From Pycnococcus provasolii (taxonomy: Eukaryota; Chlorophyta; Pseudoscourfieldiophyceae; Pseudoscourfieldiales; Pycnococcaceae), in the NCBI GenBank assembly GCA_938743325.2, contig OW568894.1:434001-498000 (forward strand): 64,000 nucleotides of DNA. The letters run 5' to 3'. Positions 27,175 through 38,324 of the stretch are shown here, piece after piece. The notes below the pieces were generated by a model that made no database searches, was not told the origin of the DNA, and saw nothing but the letters and a program-made list of their open reading frames with translations. Both the position numbers and the translations under genes were made by a program. Numbering within the stretch: position 1 is the stretch's first letter; each line of letters opens with the position of its first letter.

Positions 27175-30100
27175 TTAGAAGGGGGAGTAGGGTGGCGCGC
27201 CTGTCGGCAAGGTTGAGATGACAACCTCACGTCCACCATCACCACCACCACCACCACCACCACGTGCCGGTTGAGTTTCCATCTTCTTCTCGTCTTCATC
27301 CCCACCTGAGTCGAACATAAGTGCGCGTTGAATGAATCGGTAGTAGCTCCTTGTATACTCCTCCTGAACGCTACGCAATCCAAGGTCCAGGGAAGCAAGG
27401 CTTCCGACAAGCCGGCGCGCACCAGGGCGCCCACCGCCAGCCAAGCCGGTGCTTGTTGAAGTTTTCGCCTCCTCCGGAGGCTTTGGAATGTGACAATAGA
27501 CGCGTCCTTCTTTTCCCACCAGCGGATTTCTCGTCATTGGAAGAGGTTTCTCCGGAGGACGTGGAATGTGCTTTGGCGCCAAGCTCGGCAAGACATTCTC
27601 CGCAATCACCACGCTGCACTCCTCTCCGACAATAGCGGCGGTTGGCGGTATGGGTGAAATGGGCAATCGACGGGATCGTCTCCATAGCCACACGAATGCA
27701 GAGAACGTAATGATTGCCACGAAGCCAATTGCAAGACTCATCCCAAAGACGGTGTACGTGTCGTCCCGTGAACCTCGATCGCCTTCGCTCGTCGGTGCCA
27801 AACTCACGCGAAGCATTGTCGGCGGCATAGGCGGAGTCACAGGAGGTGCCGGTGGAGCTGTTGGCATCGCGGGAGGTCGGTAATCATCGCGAGCCTGGAA
27901 TGGATCCAGTGGAATGATCGTCCCACGCTTAGGCAGCACGGCAAGCAGGGCGGGTGCGGCGTCCACAAGAGCTTCGATATCCGAAAGATGTGCACCACTG
28001 CTCCCAACCGCACATGCAAATGTCAACGATTCCACCGAATCAATACCTGACGCGGCGAGTGCGGTAACAAGTGTACCATCCGCAGCTGCACTTCCAAGGA
28101 ATGCACGGCTATCAGAAAGGTCCTCCTCATGCGAGCTAATGTTGGACGAATTGGACCGAACTGCAAGCAGAGTATCCGCGATGTAAGGCGCAGCGGATCG
28201 ACGCATTGCGTCATTTGCACTTCCCGTGCCTCCTGACGAGGACAGCGAACCCCTGTGGTGCAAGGGCGTCACACTTGAATTTGTCATTTCGTCGAGCAAG
28301 CTCTGCACACCCGACGAACACTGTGAAGCAAGTAGGTTCGTTTGCGGTGGTGCGGTAAGAAAGCCAAGTCGTAGTCGAACGTAAAGCACCAAATCGCCCG
28401 TTGACGTTGAAGCTTCAGATTCGTTCAACCCAGTTTCACCCTCATCTTCGTCAGCTGTGCCAGCGGGCATCGTGGACGCCAAAGTAGTGGCATTACCCAC
28501 GATGTCAAAAGGCATCGTCACATTCGTCGCGTTCGCATTTGGTTCGATACTGGGATTGGTAGTCGTCGTCGTCGTCGTCAAGTTGAATCCATTTTCCCCA
28601 TCATCTTTGTCAGCTGTACCGGTGGGCATCGTGGACGTCAAAGTAGTCGTATTGTCCATGATGTCAAAATGCACAGTCACATTCGTTTCGTTCAAGAAAG
28701 GAATGGTGCTGAGATTAGTCGTCGTCGTCGTCGTCGTCAATACCGCAGGGGCGTCAGTACTGGCGGTTGTCGTTGTCACCACCGTTGTCGTTGTCGAAGT
28801 CGAAGTTGTGGGAATTCGAACGAGTGGGAATGTTGTTGACACAGTTGGTGGCGGTAATGGTAGCGTCGTCGTCGTCGTCGTCGTCGATTGTGGTGACCCA
28901 TCATTAACAGGATTCGTTATAGGAGACTGGGGCGGCGGCTGCAAATAACCCTGACTCTGTGGTGGCGGCACGAATGGTGGTGGAGGCATCGGCAAAATCA
29001 TGGGTGGCACTGGTTCACTCGGTAGCACGGATGGGCTATTCGGCGGAAGCAGTGGCGAGCTCGGTTGCAGAGGAGTTCCTGGTGGTGGCGGCGAAGGTCT
29101 CGGCGGCAACGGTGGCGGCGGAGGTGCACTCGGCAGTATGGGTGGCGCTGGCGGCGGTGGCGAAGGATTTGGTGGCAAGGGTGGTGCAGGTGGTGAACCT
29201 GGCGGTGTAGGTGGACCAGGTGGCGGGGGCATCGGACTTGGCGGCTGAGGCGATTCCGGTGGCATGCTTGGCGGCACGGGCGGGCTTAGCTGCTCAGTAT
29301 TTGGCGGTGCTGGCGGTGGCGGCGGTGGCGGCGGTGGCGGTGGGGGTGGCGGCGGCGGCGGCGGATGAGGAGGATATGGGGGCGGAGGTGGACTTGAATG
29401 AGCAGCTTCGACTTGAAGCTCAACGATTGTGCTGAGATTTTCATCTTCGCTTTCCACTAATATAATAATCACGTTTGTCCCTGGGAGAAGCGAATCAGCT
29501 TTCGTTGTGCTCAATCGGAATTCATGTTGCAGTGTATCTTCAGCTAGCTTGCGTCGCTCTGCAATATAGATTGACGAATCGAAAAGGCCGTAGAACGAGT
29601 GTTTTGTGTTTGATGGGCTCGGTGAAACCGGAGGAGGCAGATGTGCCACAAATGGAGGTGGCAAGAGCGCCTCCGATGGAGGTGGGGATGGGTACGTCGA
29701 CTCAACTACACCGTAAAAACTGTACGGTGGTGCAGTCGTGGTTTGCGCAAGAGGTGCAGTTGGAGGCGGATAGCCTGGAGGTTCCCACTGCGGCGGTCGC
29801 GTTGGCGGAGGAGCCAAAGGCGGAGCAAGCGGCGGAGGAGGAAGCAACGGCAACGGAGGTGGCGAACTCAGTTGCTGCGGCGGTAGTTTTGGCACGTGCG
29901 GAGGTGGCGAAAGCGGCACATTCGGTTGCGCCGGAGACCCTGGAGAAGGACTCGGCGGCGAGGAAATTGGCACTGGCTGTGGCGGCATCGGCAGAGGAGG
30001 TGGATTTGGCACGGGCGGTGGAAGATGCGGAGGGGGCTGATTTGGTGGTGGAAGATGAGGAGGAGGTGGATTTGGATTTGGCGGCGGTGGTTCCATATGC

Positions 30101-31877
30101 CGCACACTCATGGCCACATTTGACCTGCTCGAGATAACGTTCACGGTGAGCAGGAGCTCGGCGTCCGCATCCAATTCCCATCCAGCAGTCACAAAGTTGA
30201 AAGTTCCCGAGTCGCCGTCAGGAATGTACGACTCCCATGAAATCCAACTTCCCGACGAATTTCCCGATCGTGTGAATAGGGAAACTGCCCTCACTCGAGC
30301 GTCGCTCTGTGGTATCGGTGGCTGTGGAGGCGGCGGAGTATATGGCGGGATTGGGGGCGGCGTTGGCGGAGGAGGAGTTGGAGGTGGTGGCAACGGAGGC
30401 GGTGGCGAGTGCGGAATGTACCTCACGGATGCAATTGGTCCAATGCTCGCGGCGATCGGGTTCATGTTGCGATCAACAAAACTATTTCCAAGTAGACTCA
30501 CCTCCACGGAACGTTCGACACCGACCACAGCCACATCAAGTACGAAAGCATCCGAATATGTACCGGGACACTCGAACCGTACACCGCACTCGGTGTAAAT
30601 TGGCCTTGGCTCTGACTGCAGAATCCGACGACGTCCCATGAAAAAGCCTAGCGCATGCTCACAATTCACTCCTAACAGTTTCACTTCCCGCCACGACGTG
30701 CTAAGAGAAGCATTTGTGGCGTAGGAATCTCCGAGTGACAGCGCATGTGAGTGCGAAGGATTCAAAGCACTGAGAACTTCCCCATCTTGCATGTGACGTT
30801 CGGCGGAGCGCACATCGTAGAAGTAGAAGGCTGGTTCACCGTAGAAGTAAAACGAGTAGAAGTCGCTGTGATGTGCTGCGGTGTCCTCAGAATTAAGCCG
30901 ATCTTGTGCGATATCCGCCGGAGGCAAAGGCGCAATGCGATTGACATATACCCATCTGTCATCGAGTGCAGGTGGTCCAATCTTGGCAGATCGTGCCACC
31001 ACCGTCACAAACTGTGTGCCAGCATCAAGAACATCTGGAACGTCGCACACGATGGTGACAGTCGATGACTTGGGGTCGACTTCAAGCGCAGTCACATTCG
31101 TGTGATCGACGGGTGCGCCTCCCCACGCCTCCCCATCCCATGCGCACGCGAGATTCTCCCGAAAAAGATTGGAATTCTCGCCGAAAGCCTTGACGACGTC
31201 AGCATTCTCCCACACGCCCTGCAGAACAACTTTTCCGGCATTACTCGTTGGCAGCTCCGCGGGCTCTGCGATCTTTATCATCAAGCCAATTGTCGTGTAC
31301 GCTCGAACAGTCGCGGTTGCCTTGCGAACAGGATGTGCAAGTCGCACATCGAACGCTGTGATATTCGTACTGATCGGCATGGCACACTCAAAGTCTTCGT
31401 TGGCGAGCTGCGTTGCCGAAGTGTTCACTACGTATTCACCATCGATGGACTGCCAGTTGCAATGCACTCCGTGGCCATCGATCGGATCGGTAAGACGCAA
31501 GCCTATGCGCGACTCGGCAAAAATCCCCTTCATAGCGCCGATGCACGGAAGTGGGCTGAGGTCTGGTGGTGGTGGAGGAGGAGGTGGTGGCGGAGGAGGA
31601 GGAGGAGGAGGCGATGGCAACGGCGGTGGTGCCGGAATCGGCGGTGGCGGTGGAGGAGGCGGAGAAGGTTTTGGAGGCGGCGGGCGCTCTGGCATCGTTG
31701 GAGGCTGAGGCGGTGAAGGTGGTGACGGGCTCGGTGGCAAAGGCGGCATGGGGGGTGGATGTGGAGGTGATGGCGGAAGCGGCGGCGGTGGACTTGGTGG
31801 TGGTGGGCTCGGCGGTGGCGGCGGGCTTGGCGGTGGCGGCGGCGGACTCGGCGGCGGCGGCGGGCTCGGGGGCGGCG

Positions 31878-31917
<40 letters not shown>

Positions 31918-31946
31918 TGGCGGGCTCGGCGGTGGCGGCGGGCTCG

Positions 31947-31986
<40 letters not shown>

Positions 31987-33744
31987 CGGGCTTGGCGGCG
32001 GACTCGGTGGTGGTAGGCGTGGTGGTGGAGGTGGTGGCGGTGGAGGCGCGGCACTGAAATTCGCCGGCGAGCCACCGCTAATAGCGAATGCTTCCGCCAG
32101 GTCCACTGTTAGATCAACCGGCTCCGTAAACCGAATGCCAAAGCGTATCAAGCCATTTTCCGCCGAACTTTCATCACCGTCAAGGGCAAAAGCTTCAGCA
32201 ACAGCTGGTGGGGTGAGATCTGGCGGCGGCGGGGGCGGCACTAGCTGTGCGTACGCAAGAGGCAAGGATCGTCCACTCAGACTGTCGAACACCGCATCTG
32301 GCGTCGCAGCGTTAAGCACGCGGTCCTTCAGGATGTCGACTCGCGCGCTCGGCGCCGTACCCGCATCATCTGGCCACAAACCCACGCCAATTGCAAATAT
32401 GCCCGCGACGACTGGGCAAGCCATACTTGTGCCACTCTTTGCAACGAAGCACGACTCTGATGATGGGCACGCCGCGATCACGTCCACGCCTGGCGCTGCA
32501 ATGTCCACGCACGTCCCACGATTTGAAAAAGAGGCGAGCGTGTCTGTGCCGCCAGCCGAAATGTACGTGGCGGCTACCGACACAGCCTCCGGTGCCGCGG
32601 ACGGGCTGTGCTCGCATCCATCTCCAAATTCGTTTCCCGCAGCTGCGACAGTCACAACCCCAGCTTCGCGAAGTGACGAGACGGCGGAATCCAAGGCGGG
32701 ATGCCTTCCACCTCCCAGGCTCATCGACGCGATTGCGCGCATGGAAGGATCCGACAAAGCGGCTTGGGAAACGGCAGCCATGCCTGCAAGAATCGTGCTG
32801 ACAGCACCTGAGCCTCCGCAGCTCAGCACGCGGACCGCGCGGATGGTTGCGCCAGGTGCAGCTCCAGCCCACACTCCAGCAGCCGTAGATGCGCAGTGCG
32901 TGCCGTGGCCGTTGCAGTCGGTGCCACTGCTTCCGGGGTACGCGTTCGTCAGCGCGTCGTAGAATCCCGTCGCTCGTCCCGCTGGCAGAAAGTCGGCGTG
33001 ATTCGTCTGCACGCCGGTGTCGAGCACAAACACGGTTGCGCGGCTTCCATCGCCGTAGGTGCTGAACGCTTTGCCGTCGAGTGGTAGGGTGCGTTGGTCG
33101 ACTCGGTCAAGGTGCCACGGCACACCGTTCGCAGCACCTTGCGTTGACGACGCGACTGGGTCTGTGCCGTACGAGTCTGCGACGACACTGCAGTCGCGGT
33201 CTAGAAGGCTTATGTCGTTGGCGTGAGTGGTCAAAACATATCGCAGATCATCCAAGTTGTCCGTATCGACGACGGCTGCAAGTATGCTTGCTGACTGAAT
33301 GACGCGAGCGCAACGTCCCCCCGCCGACCCAGGCGCGGGCACGAGGTTCACGAGTGGTTTCCGTGCGCTTGGTGCCGTTCGGTTGCATATTCGTCTGAAC
33401 AGGCTCTGCGTGTCTCCCCCTTTGGGCGTCGCGAGGATCGCCACCCACCGTCCTGTTCCCTGATCCGCGTTCGGTTCGTTTCTGTGTAGCTCGCCAACGT
33501 CGTCGTCGAGCCCGTACACGGGCGGGTCGTTTATCGCGGTGTTGTTACCCCTGCTTCCAAGGAATCTCCGCGGAGTATTCAACGCAGTTCGCGGCGGGTG
33601 TGCGGCGTACATCACGTGATTTCCACCAACGAGCTCCTCAAGTTCGCTCGCTAGGCCTCTTTTCAAAAAAGGTGTGAGCTCCAAAAAGAGCACAAATACA
33701 GTGAAAGTGAGCCGGTACCCTGAAGAAAACATTGTCATTGTCAC
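27175..33744 (-). CDS. giant membrane-anchored subtilisin-like protease with polyproline linkers
   Basis: 2,189 residues, single exon. N-terminal signal sequence (RLTFTVFVLFLELTPFL), a ~200-residue prodomain-like region, then a proteinase-K-type S8 domain with Asp242 (FVLDTGVQTNH), His280 (DCNGHGTHCAS), oxyanion Asn371 (AAAGNEFGDG) and Ser440 (SGTSMACPVVAG), so it appears catalytically intact. After it come several globular segments resembling bacterial Ig-like domains (EAFALDGDESSAENGLIRFGI), separated by four large SPPPP/PPPSPPP blocks, SFYG(V/L) motifs, Thr-rich stretches with a duplicated ~60-residue unit, and a final membrane segment (GMSLAIGFVAIITFSAFVWLW) with a ~165-residue basic cytoplasmic tail. 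Likely a wall or extracellular-matrix protease similar in layout to algal gamete-lytic and hatching enzymes in general terms; substrate unknown. Confidence 0.88.
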
Positions 33745-34662
33745 AGGAGCCCAAGTTAAGATTAGTCAGTAAGCCTTACTTATATCAGCAAGGAATCAGT
33801 CCTTCCATGTCAACAAGATTTGATGAGCACATCCACGTAATAGACATCATCCATCATCGACGTGATGACTCCATTCATTCATTTCATTTCGCTGTGTCAA
33901 AAGAAAGAATGAACGACGGCGGGAAGGGGACTGGGACAAGAAGTAAAATTTATGCCGAACGCACATGCTGGATGGTACTTTACTGACCACGTCGTACATC
34001 GGACAATATACGTGCAAGGCGAACTATTCCTTCCCATTTCCATGAATGCAATGGGGCCCGGCCGCAATGGGATTTCCCGGCCGCAAAGAAGTTCTGCCGA
34101 TCAATGCCGATCGATCGATCGATGCAAAATAGTAGGGGGGTGCCACCTTGCAAGAACAACCCTGAAGTGTTGTTGTTGCAATGTTGCGGGGCCCACCTCC
34201 GTTGCCCGACCTCCTGGCCCGTTGCTTTTCGAAGTACCTTTTATTACCACCCTATCATCTGGTCGTAGAGGTGGTCAATCCCTCCATCCCTCCCATCCCT
34301 GCGCATCTTCCGCCTGTTCCTCCGAAACTCTCTGGGCTCACCACGTGCCACGTCGCAAAGTCCCTTCCCTCCCCTTTTCCAGTACGCGGTTGGTTTTCCA
34401 TCCCGAACGCACTGCACGTTGTACTTTTGGTAATTGGTTTATGCATACAGGTGGCCTTGTACAATCACCAGAAGCATTCAGGTCGCCTTGGAGTTCTAGT
34501 GCCTTATTCCCACCAAGGGGGTATTGTGGTGGTGGTGGTGGTGGCCGTGCACTTGCACTTGCGTCGTCGTATCGTACGCCGTTCTTATTCACGCGCCTTA
34601 TTGGGGTCAGGCCAACCGTCCGCGCGATTTTGGCCGTCTGCGGAATCGCCGTCGTGCTGTCC
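33745..34662. promoter_or_regulatory. divergent region between the subtilisin and methyltransferase genes
   Basis: 918 bases. Contains a GATCGATCGATCGATGC run near 34106-34121, TTGCGGGGCCC, and a GGTGGTGGTGGTGGTGG stretch at 34527-34544. The methyltransferase frame is open back to 33952, so part of this could code for an N-terminal extension; the predicted residues show no domain. Confidence 0.45.
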
Positions 34663-35610
34663 ATGGGAATCACGGCGTGCATGAGAACGACGACGCGAAC
34701 ACCCGCATACCGAGCCTTAACAACAACGGCGTCGACTCACAAACTGCAGCAGGCGTACGTCGGGGACGCCGTCGCGTCGACGGCGAGGTGGATCGCCGCC
34801 GCGCGTGCAAGAGAGTCAGAAAGGCATGACGCCGTATTCGTCGACAGGTTCGCAGCGGCGCTCGCAGGCGAGGAGGGATTCGCGTTCCGCGACGGACAAG
34901 CGCCCATAGCAGTCAGTCGCACGAAGTTCATGGACGACTTTGTGCTCGACGCCTGCCGACGTGGAGCTACGCAGGTGGTCAACCTAGGAGCCGGCATGGA
35001 TACACGCGCGGTGCGACTGCCGTTCCCAAGAGGCGCGACAGTGTATGAGCTGGACAAACCCGAGCTCTTCCGCGTCAAGGAGCCTATCCTCGAGACCATG
35101 CTCCGACCGGACGAACGTGCGCTGTGCACGCGTCGCATCGTGCCTGTGAACTTTGACGCGAACGAAAGCTGGGTGGAGAAGCTTGTCGAGGCTGGGTTTG
35201 ACCGTTCGGCCAAGGCGGTGTTCGTGCTCGAGGGGCTCACCTACTACTTGTCTCAGAAAGAAAACGAAGTCGTGTTCGCGGGCGCTGCGAGCGTCGCCGC
35301 GCCAGGCTCGTCGCTGGTGTTGGACATGGTGAACGGCGAATTCATGCGCGAGCAGAACAGCTGGCACTTGCAGGATCTCCGAGAGCGCGGGTGCGGCTGG
35401 CTGTGGGGCTCGAACGATCCCGAAGGCGTTCTCGCGTCGCACGGATTCGCGGCGACGGTTTTTGACCTCGATCATCTGAGCGTCGTGCGATCGCGAGGAG
35501 CTGGGAAACTGCCCTCGATTCGCGCAGTGCCGTCGCCGCGCGGCAGAATCCACGGCGGCGGTCCGCGCACGTTCTACGTCACCGCCGTGAAATCGGCGGC
35601 GGTTGCTTAA
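34663..35610 (+). CDS. SAM-dependent methyltransferase, TIGR00027/leucine carboxyl methyltransferase-like
   Basis: 315 residues from the ATG at 34663. SAM-binding motif I is VVNLGAGMDTRAVRLPFPRG with YELDKPELFRVKEPIL after it; AVFVLEGLTYYLSQKENEVVF is the family's central motif and SSLVLDMVNGEFM a later strand. The start AYVGDAVASTARWIAAARARESE and FVDRFAAALAG match the actinobacterial-type TIGR00027 methyltransferases, spread in bacteria and many algae, with mostly unknown substrates (some O-methylate small molecules or polyketides). The short Thr/Arg-rich N-terminus may be a transit peptide. In-frame sequence continues upstream 237 codons without a stop; I see no domain there. Single exon. 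Confidence 0.85.
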   Translation: MGITACMRTTTRTPAYRALTTTASTHKLQQAYVGDAVASTARWIAAARARESERHDAVFVDRFAAALAGEEGFAFRDGQAPIAVSRTKFMDDFVLDACRRGATQVVNLGAGMDTRAVRLPFPRGATVYELDKPELFRVKEPILETMLRPDERALCTRRIVPVNFDANESWVEKLVEAGFDRSAKAVFVLEGLTYYLSQKENEVVFAGAASVAAPGSSLVLDMVNGEFMREQNSWHLQDLRERGCGWLWGSNDPEGVLASHGFAATVFDLDHLSVVRSRGAGKLPSIRAVPSPRGRIHGGGPRTFYVTAVKSAAVA

Positions 35611-36098
35611 ATATTTTGGTGGTTTGCACAGTAAGTCGAGATCACTCTCGAAATGATGATTGCCACTTCTGGAGGCGTATCCCAGATACGATGTGTAACA
35701 GTACTTGTTCGAGGAAGATATTTTATGCTCACGATTCGCTTCCGTTGAGGTGCGGAAATTCGCACAACTTCTCTCTTGTCGAGTCTATGTATTGTAATGT
35801 GTAGGACGTGTATTCGGCTGACTGTTCAAGGCCGGTGTTCGCGCGCGCGTGTGGGAATACCTGTCACGTTCGTTGAGCTGATTCGGTACGGAAGAGTACT
35901 TTTGGTGGACTATGTGACCACGTTGCGCACGTTCGGTACGTTCGTTTGCATGTTTTGAAAAGACACGTCGTCATGTCTCAGCCTCTCAGGGCGACGCCTT
36001 GCATTTGGCGCATTCAGATGCATCGAGTTGGCGGGACTTATGGGTCAGGCACAGTGACATATGATTTACATCGTGTTGTAATTTACAGGAACATTTCT
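35611..36098. other. convergent spacer
   Basis: 488 bases of AT-richer sequence between the ends of the methyltransferase and INT_rpt genes. A GTACGTTCGGTACGTTCG-like short duplication occurs near 35925-35945. No gene or RNA recognised. Confidence 0.4.
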
Positions 36099-37256
36099 TT
36101 ATCCGCCGCGTGGACGCTTCGCCTGTTTGCGACGGCGTGCGTCATCGTCATCGTCATCTTGCTCATCCTTTTCGTCATTGTCCGCGTCGTTCTGCAACGC
36201 CCGCAGACCCGCCGCGGCAGCGTTGCGCTTATACGCGCCAGTCACTTTGCCTCCCGCGTATCCGAGGAAGTCTCCAAGAGATAGCCAGCCGGATGACGCG
36301 TACGTCGTGTAAGGATGGCTCGGAATGTCGTGCGGCCTCGCGCCTGACTTGCTCCACGCCTGCCAATCCTCCTGGCTCTTCAGGCCGAGGGTACGCACGT
36401 ACGTGCGCGCATCCTCGAATGTACGAAACTCATATTCTTTTGTTTTCTTAGCATGCTTGCCCACGTCGTATCCGAGGAAGTCGCCGAAAGATAGCCAGCC
36501 GGATGACCCGTACGTCGTACCAGGATGGCTCGGAATGTTGTACGGTCGCGCGCCTGACTTCCTCCACGCAAGCCAATCATTCATGCTCTTCAGACCGAGC
36601 GTGCGCACGTAAGCACGCGCATCCTCGAACGAGCGAAACGAGCCAGCCACCTTGCCGATCTTGTATCCGAGGAAGTCGCCCATAGATGTCCAGCCTGATG
36701 ACTTGTACGTCGTATGAGGATGGCCCGGAATGTCGGGCGGTCGCTTGCCTGACGACCTCCACGCCTCCCACTCCTTTTGGCTCTTTAGGCCCAAAGTGCG
36801 CACGTATTCGCGCGCATCCTCGAATGTACGAAACTTACATTCTTTTGTTTTCTTAGCATGCTTGCCCACAGCAATTCCGAGGAAGTCGCCCCACGATGTC
36901 CAGCCTGATGACTTGTAAGTCACGTCAGGACTGCTCGGTATGTCGTGCGGCCTCGCGCCTGACTTACTCCACTCCCTCCACACCTTCTGGCTCTTCAGAC
37001 CGAGCGTACGCGCGTAAGTGCGCGCATCCTCGAAGCTGCGAAACGAGCCACGCGCACCTTGGCCCTCCGCAAATCCGAGGAAGTCGCCCCAAGATGTAAA
37101 GCCCGATGACGCGTACATCGCATAAGGATCGCTCGGAATGTCGTTCGGCCTTGCGCCAGACTTCTTCCACGCACGCCACTCCTTCTCGCTCTTCAGGCCG
37201 AGCGTGCGCACGTAAGCACGCGCGCCTTCGAACGAGCGAAACGAGCTTTTAGCCAT
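36099..37256 (-). CDS. five-copy INT_rpt (phage-integrase repeat unit) protein
   Basis: 385 residues made of five ~66-residue repeats: F(R/K)(S/T)FEDAR.Y.RTLGLKS...W..W..SG.RP.(D/N)IP..P...Y.SSG(W/F).S.GDFLG. I recognise this as the INT_rpt family, first described upstream of tyrosine recombinase domains in marine bacteria and also found free-standing in algae and other protists. Repeats 2 and 4 end with GKHAKKTKE and repeats 3 and 5 with GK.(A/T)G, so the last four arose by duplication of a two-repeat block. No integrase domain is attached. The tail is acidic then basic (DDDDDDARRRKQAKRPRGG), a nuclear-type signal. DNA binding is likely by family logic but not shown. Single exon. Confidence 0.88.
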   Translation of the reverse strand: MAKSSFRSFEGARAYVRTLGLKSEKEWRAWKKSGARPNDIPSDPYAMYASSGFTSWGDFLGFAEGQGARGSFRSFEDARTYARTLGLKSQKVWREWSKSGARPHDIPSSPDVTYKSSGWTSWGDFLGIAVGKHAKKTKECKFRTFEDAREYVRTLGLKSQKEWEAWRSSGKRPPDIPGHPHTTYKSSGWTSMGDFLGYKIGKVAGSFRSFEDARAYVRTLGLKSMNDWLAWRKSGARPYNIPSHPGTTYGSSGWLSFGDFLGYDVGKHAKKTKEYEFRTFEDARTYVRTLGLKSQEDWQAWSKSGARPHDIPSHPYTTYASSGWLSLGDFLGYAGGKVTGAYKRNAAAAGLRALQNDADNDEKDEQDDDDDDARRRKQAKRPRGG

Positions 37257-38324
37257 GTTTTGCTAAATAATGGCTTGGCGACGGACGTATATAGTGAGGC
37301 AGGCACACTTATGAGTAAGGTGCGCTAATGTGACTACAAAGTGGTGACGGCTGATGACTGACTGACTGACTGACGCGTAAAGTAAGCCTTAAGGCTGATG
37401 CTAATACAACTTAAGCTTAGGTCCCCGGGGGTACAAGAGAGCGGGAAAGGGGCCCGCAGGTACAGCTGGGGTGGACGAGATCTCCCCCCCTGGGGAAACA
37501 CCGGGAACTCCCCACTTAAGACGAATTAAGCCTTAAGGTAAGGTAGACGAGACCAACTTCTTAAAAGGCCGTGGAAAAGACACCCCAGGGGGTAAACGAA
37601 AACGACAGAGATGAGATCGAGACCAATGGTGCGAGACACTGAGACAGGACACCTGATGCCTGAGCGAGACGGATCACGGACGCCGGCCAAACAAACTATG
37701 GGCTGCCCACTTGCCCAGACCTTCTGCGGTTCTTTCTGCCCAGACCTTCTGCCCAGACCTTCTGCCCAGACCTTCTGCCCAGACCTTCTGCCCAGACCTT
37801 CTGCCCAGACCTTCTGCCCAGACCTTCTGCCCAGACCTTCTGCCCAGACCGGACAGCCCTCTCGGAGCCCGAAGGTCGAAGGAGAGGCAATGCAGTTCAG
37901 CAAGGGCAAGAGAAAGGGCAACTGGGCAAGAAGCCAAGAAGAAACAGTAGAACTATTGAATAGTCCAAGGGGAACGAATAGTCCTCTTGAAGAGGAACTC
38001 TTCAAGAGGGTTGCACCAGAACTAAATAAATGTTAAGGTTAAGGGCGGAGGGAACATTTCACCCCTTGGCAGCCTTGGGGTTTGGACTTTGCGAGCGAGG
38101 AGGTGTGTTTCTTGGAGGCGTACATACATACGTTCGTTGTCCCTGTGGTCTCGTTTAACCTGCTGTCCAGTGCCCTCTCCCGGGAAATCCGCCTTACTTA
38201 AAATAAAACTCGCCTTCTGCGTCTCTGCGACAACCCCCCTCCCACGGCCTTCTTCTACGCCCTTAAGGTGCACCTTAAGCTTGTTAAGGGAAGCTTGTTT
38301 TAAAAGTGTGTCTGTTTCTTAAGT
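37257..38324. promoter_or_regulatory. divergent region with CTTAAG palindromes and a minisatellite
   Basis: 1,068 bases between the INT_rpt gene and the coiled-coil gene. Seven CTTAAG palindromes (37388, 37410, 37515, 37532, 38262, 38274, 38318), a TGAC tetranucleotide run (37355-37373), and the 13-base minisatellite listed separately. No gene supported. Confidence 0.55.
37738..37850 (+). repeat. 13-bp minisatellite, about nine copies
   Basis: Perfect tandem copies of GCCCAGACCTTCT, with one more isolated copy at 37712-37726. Thirteen is not a multiple of three, so all frames stay open and create misleading 80-160-codon open frames on both strands. Confidence 0.95.

Noticed and set aside
31748-32962. 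404-codon Gly-rich frame opposite the subtilisin
   Set aside because: Same cause: antisense of SPPPP repeats, and the S8 domain on the other strand is clearly real.
37611-38036. 141-codon frame over the minisatellite
   Set aside because: Produced by a 13-base repeat that is open in all frames on both strands.
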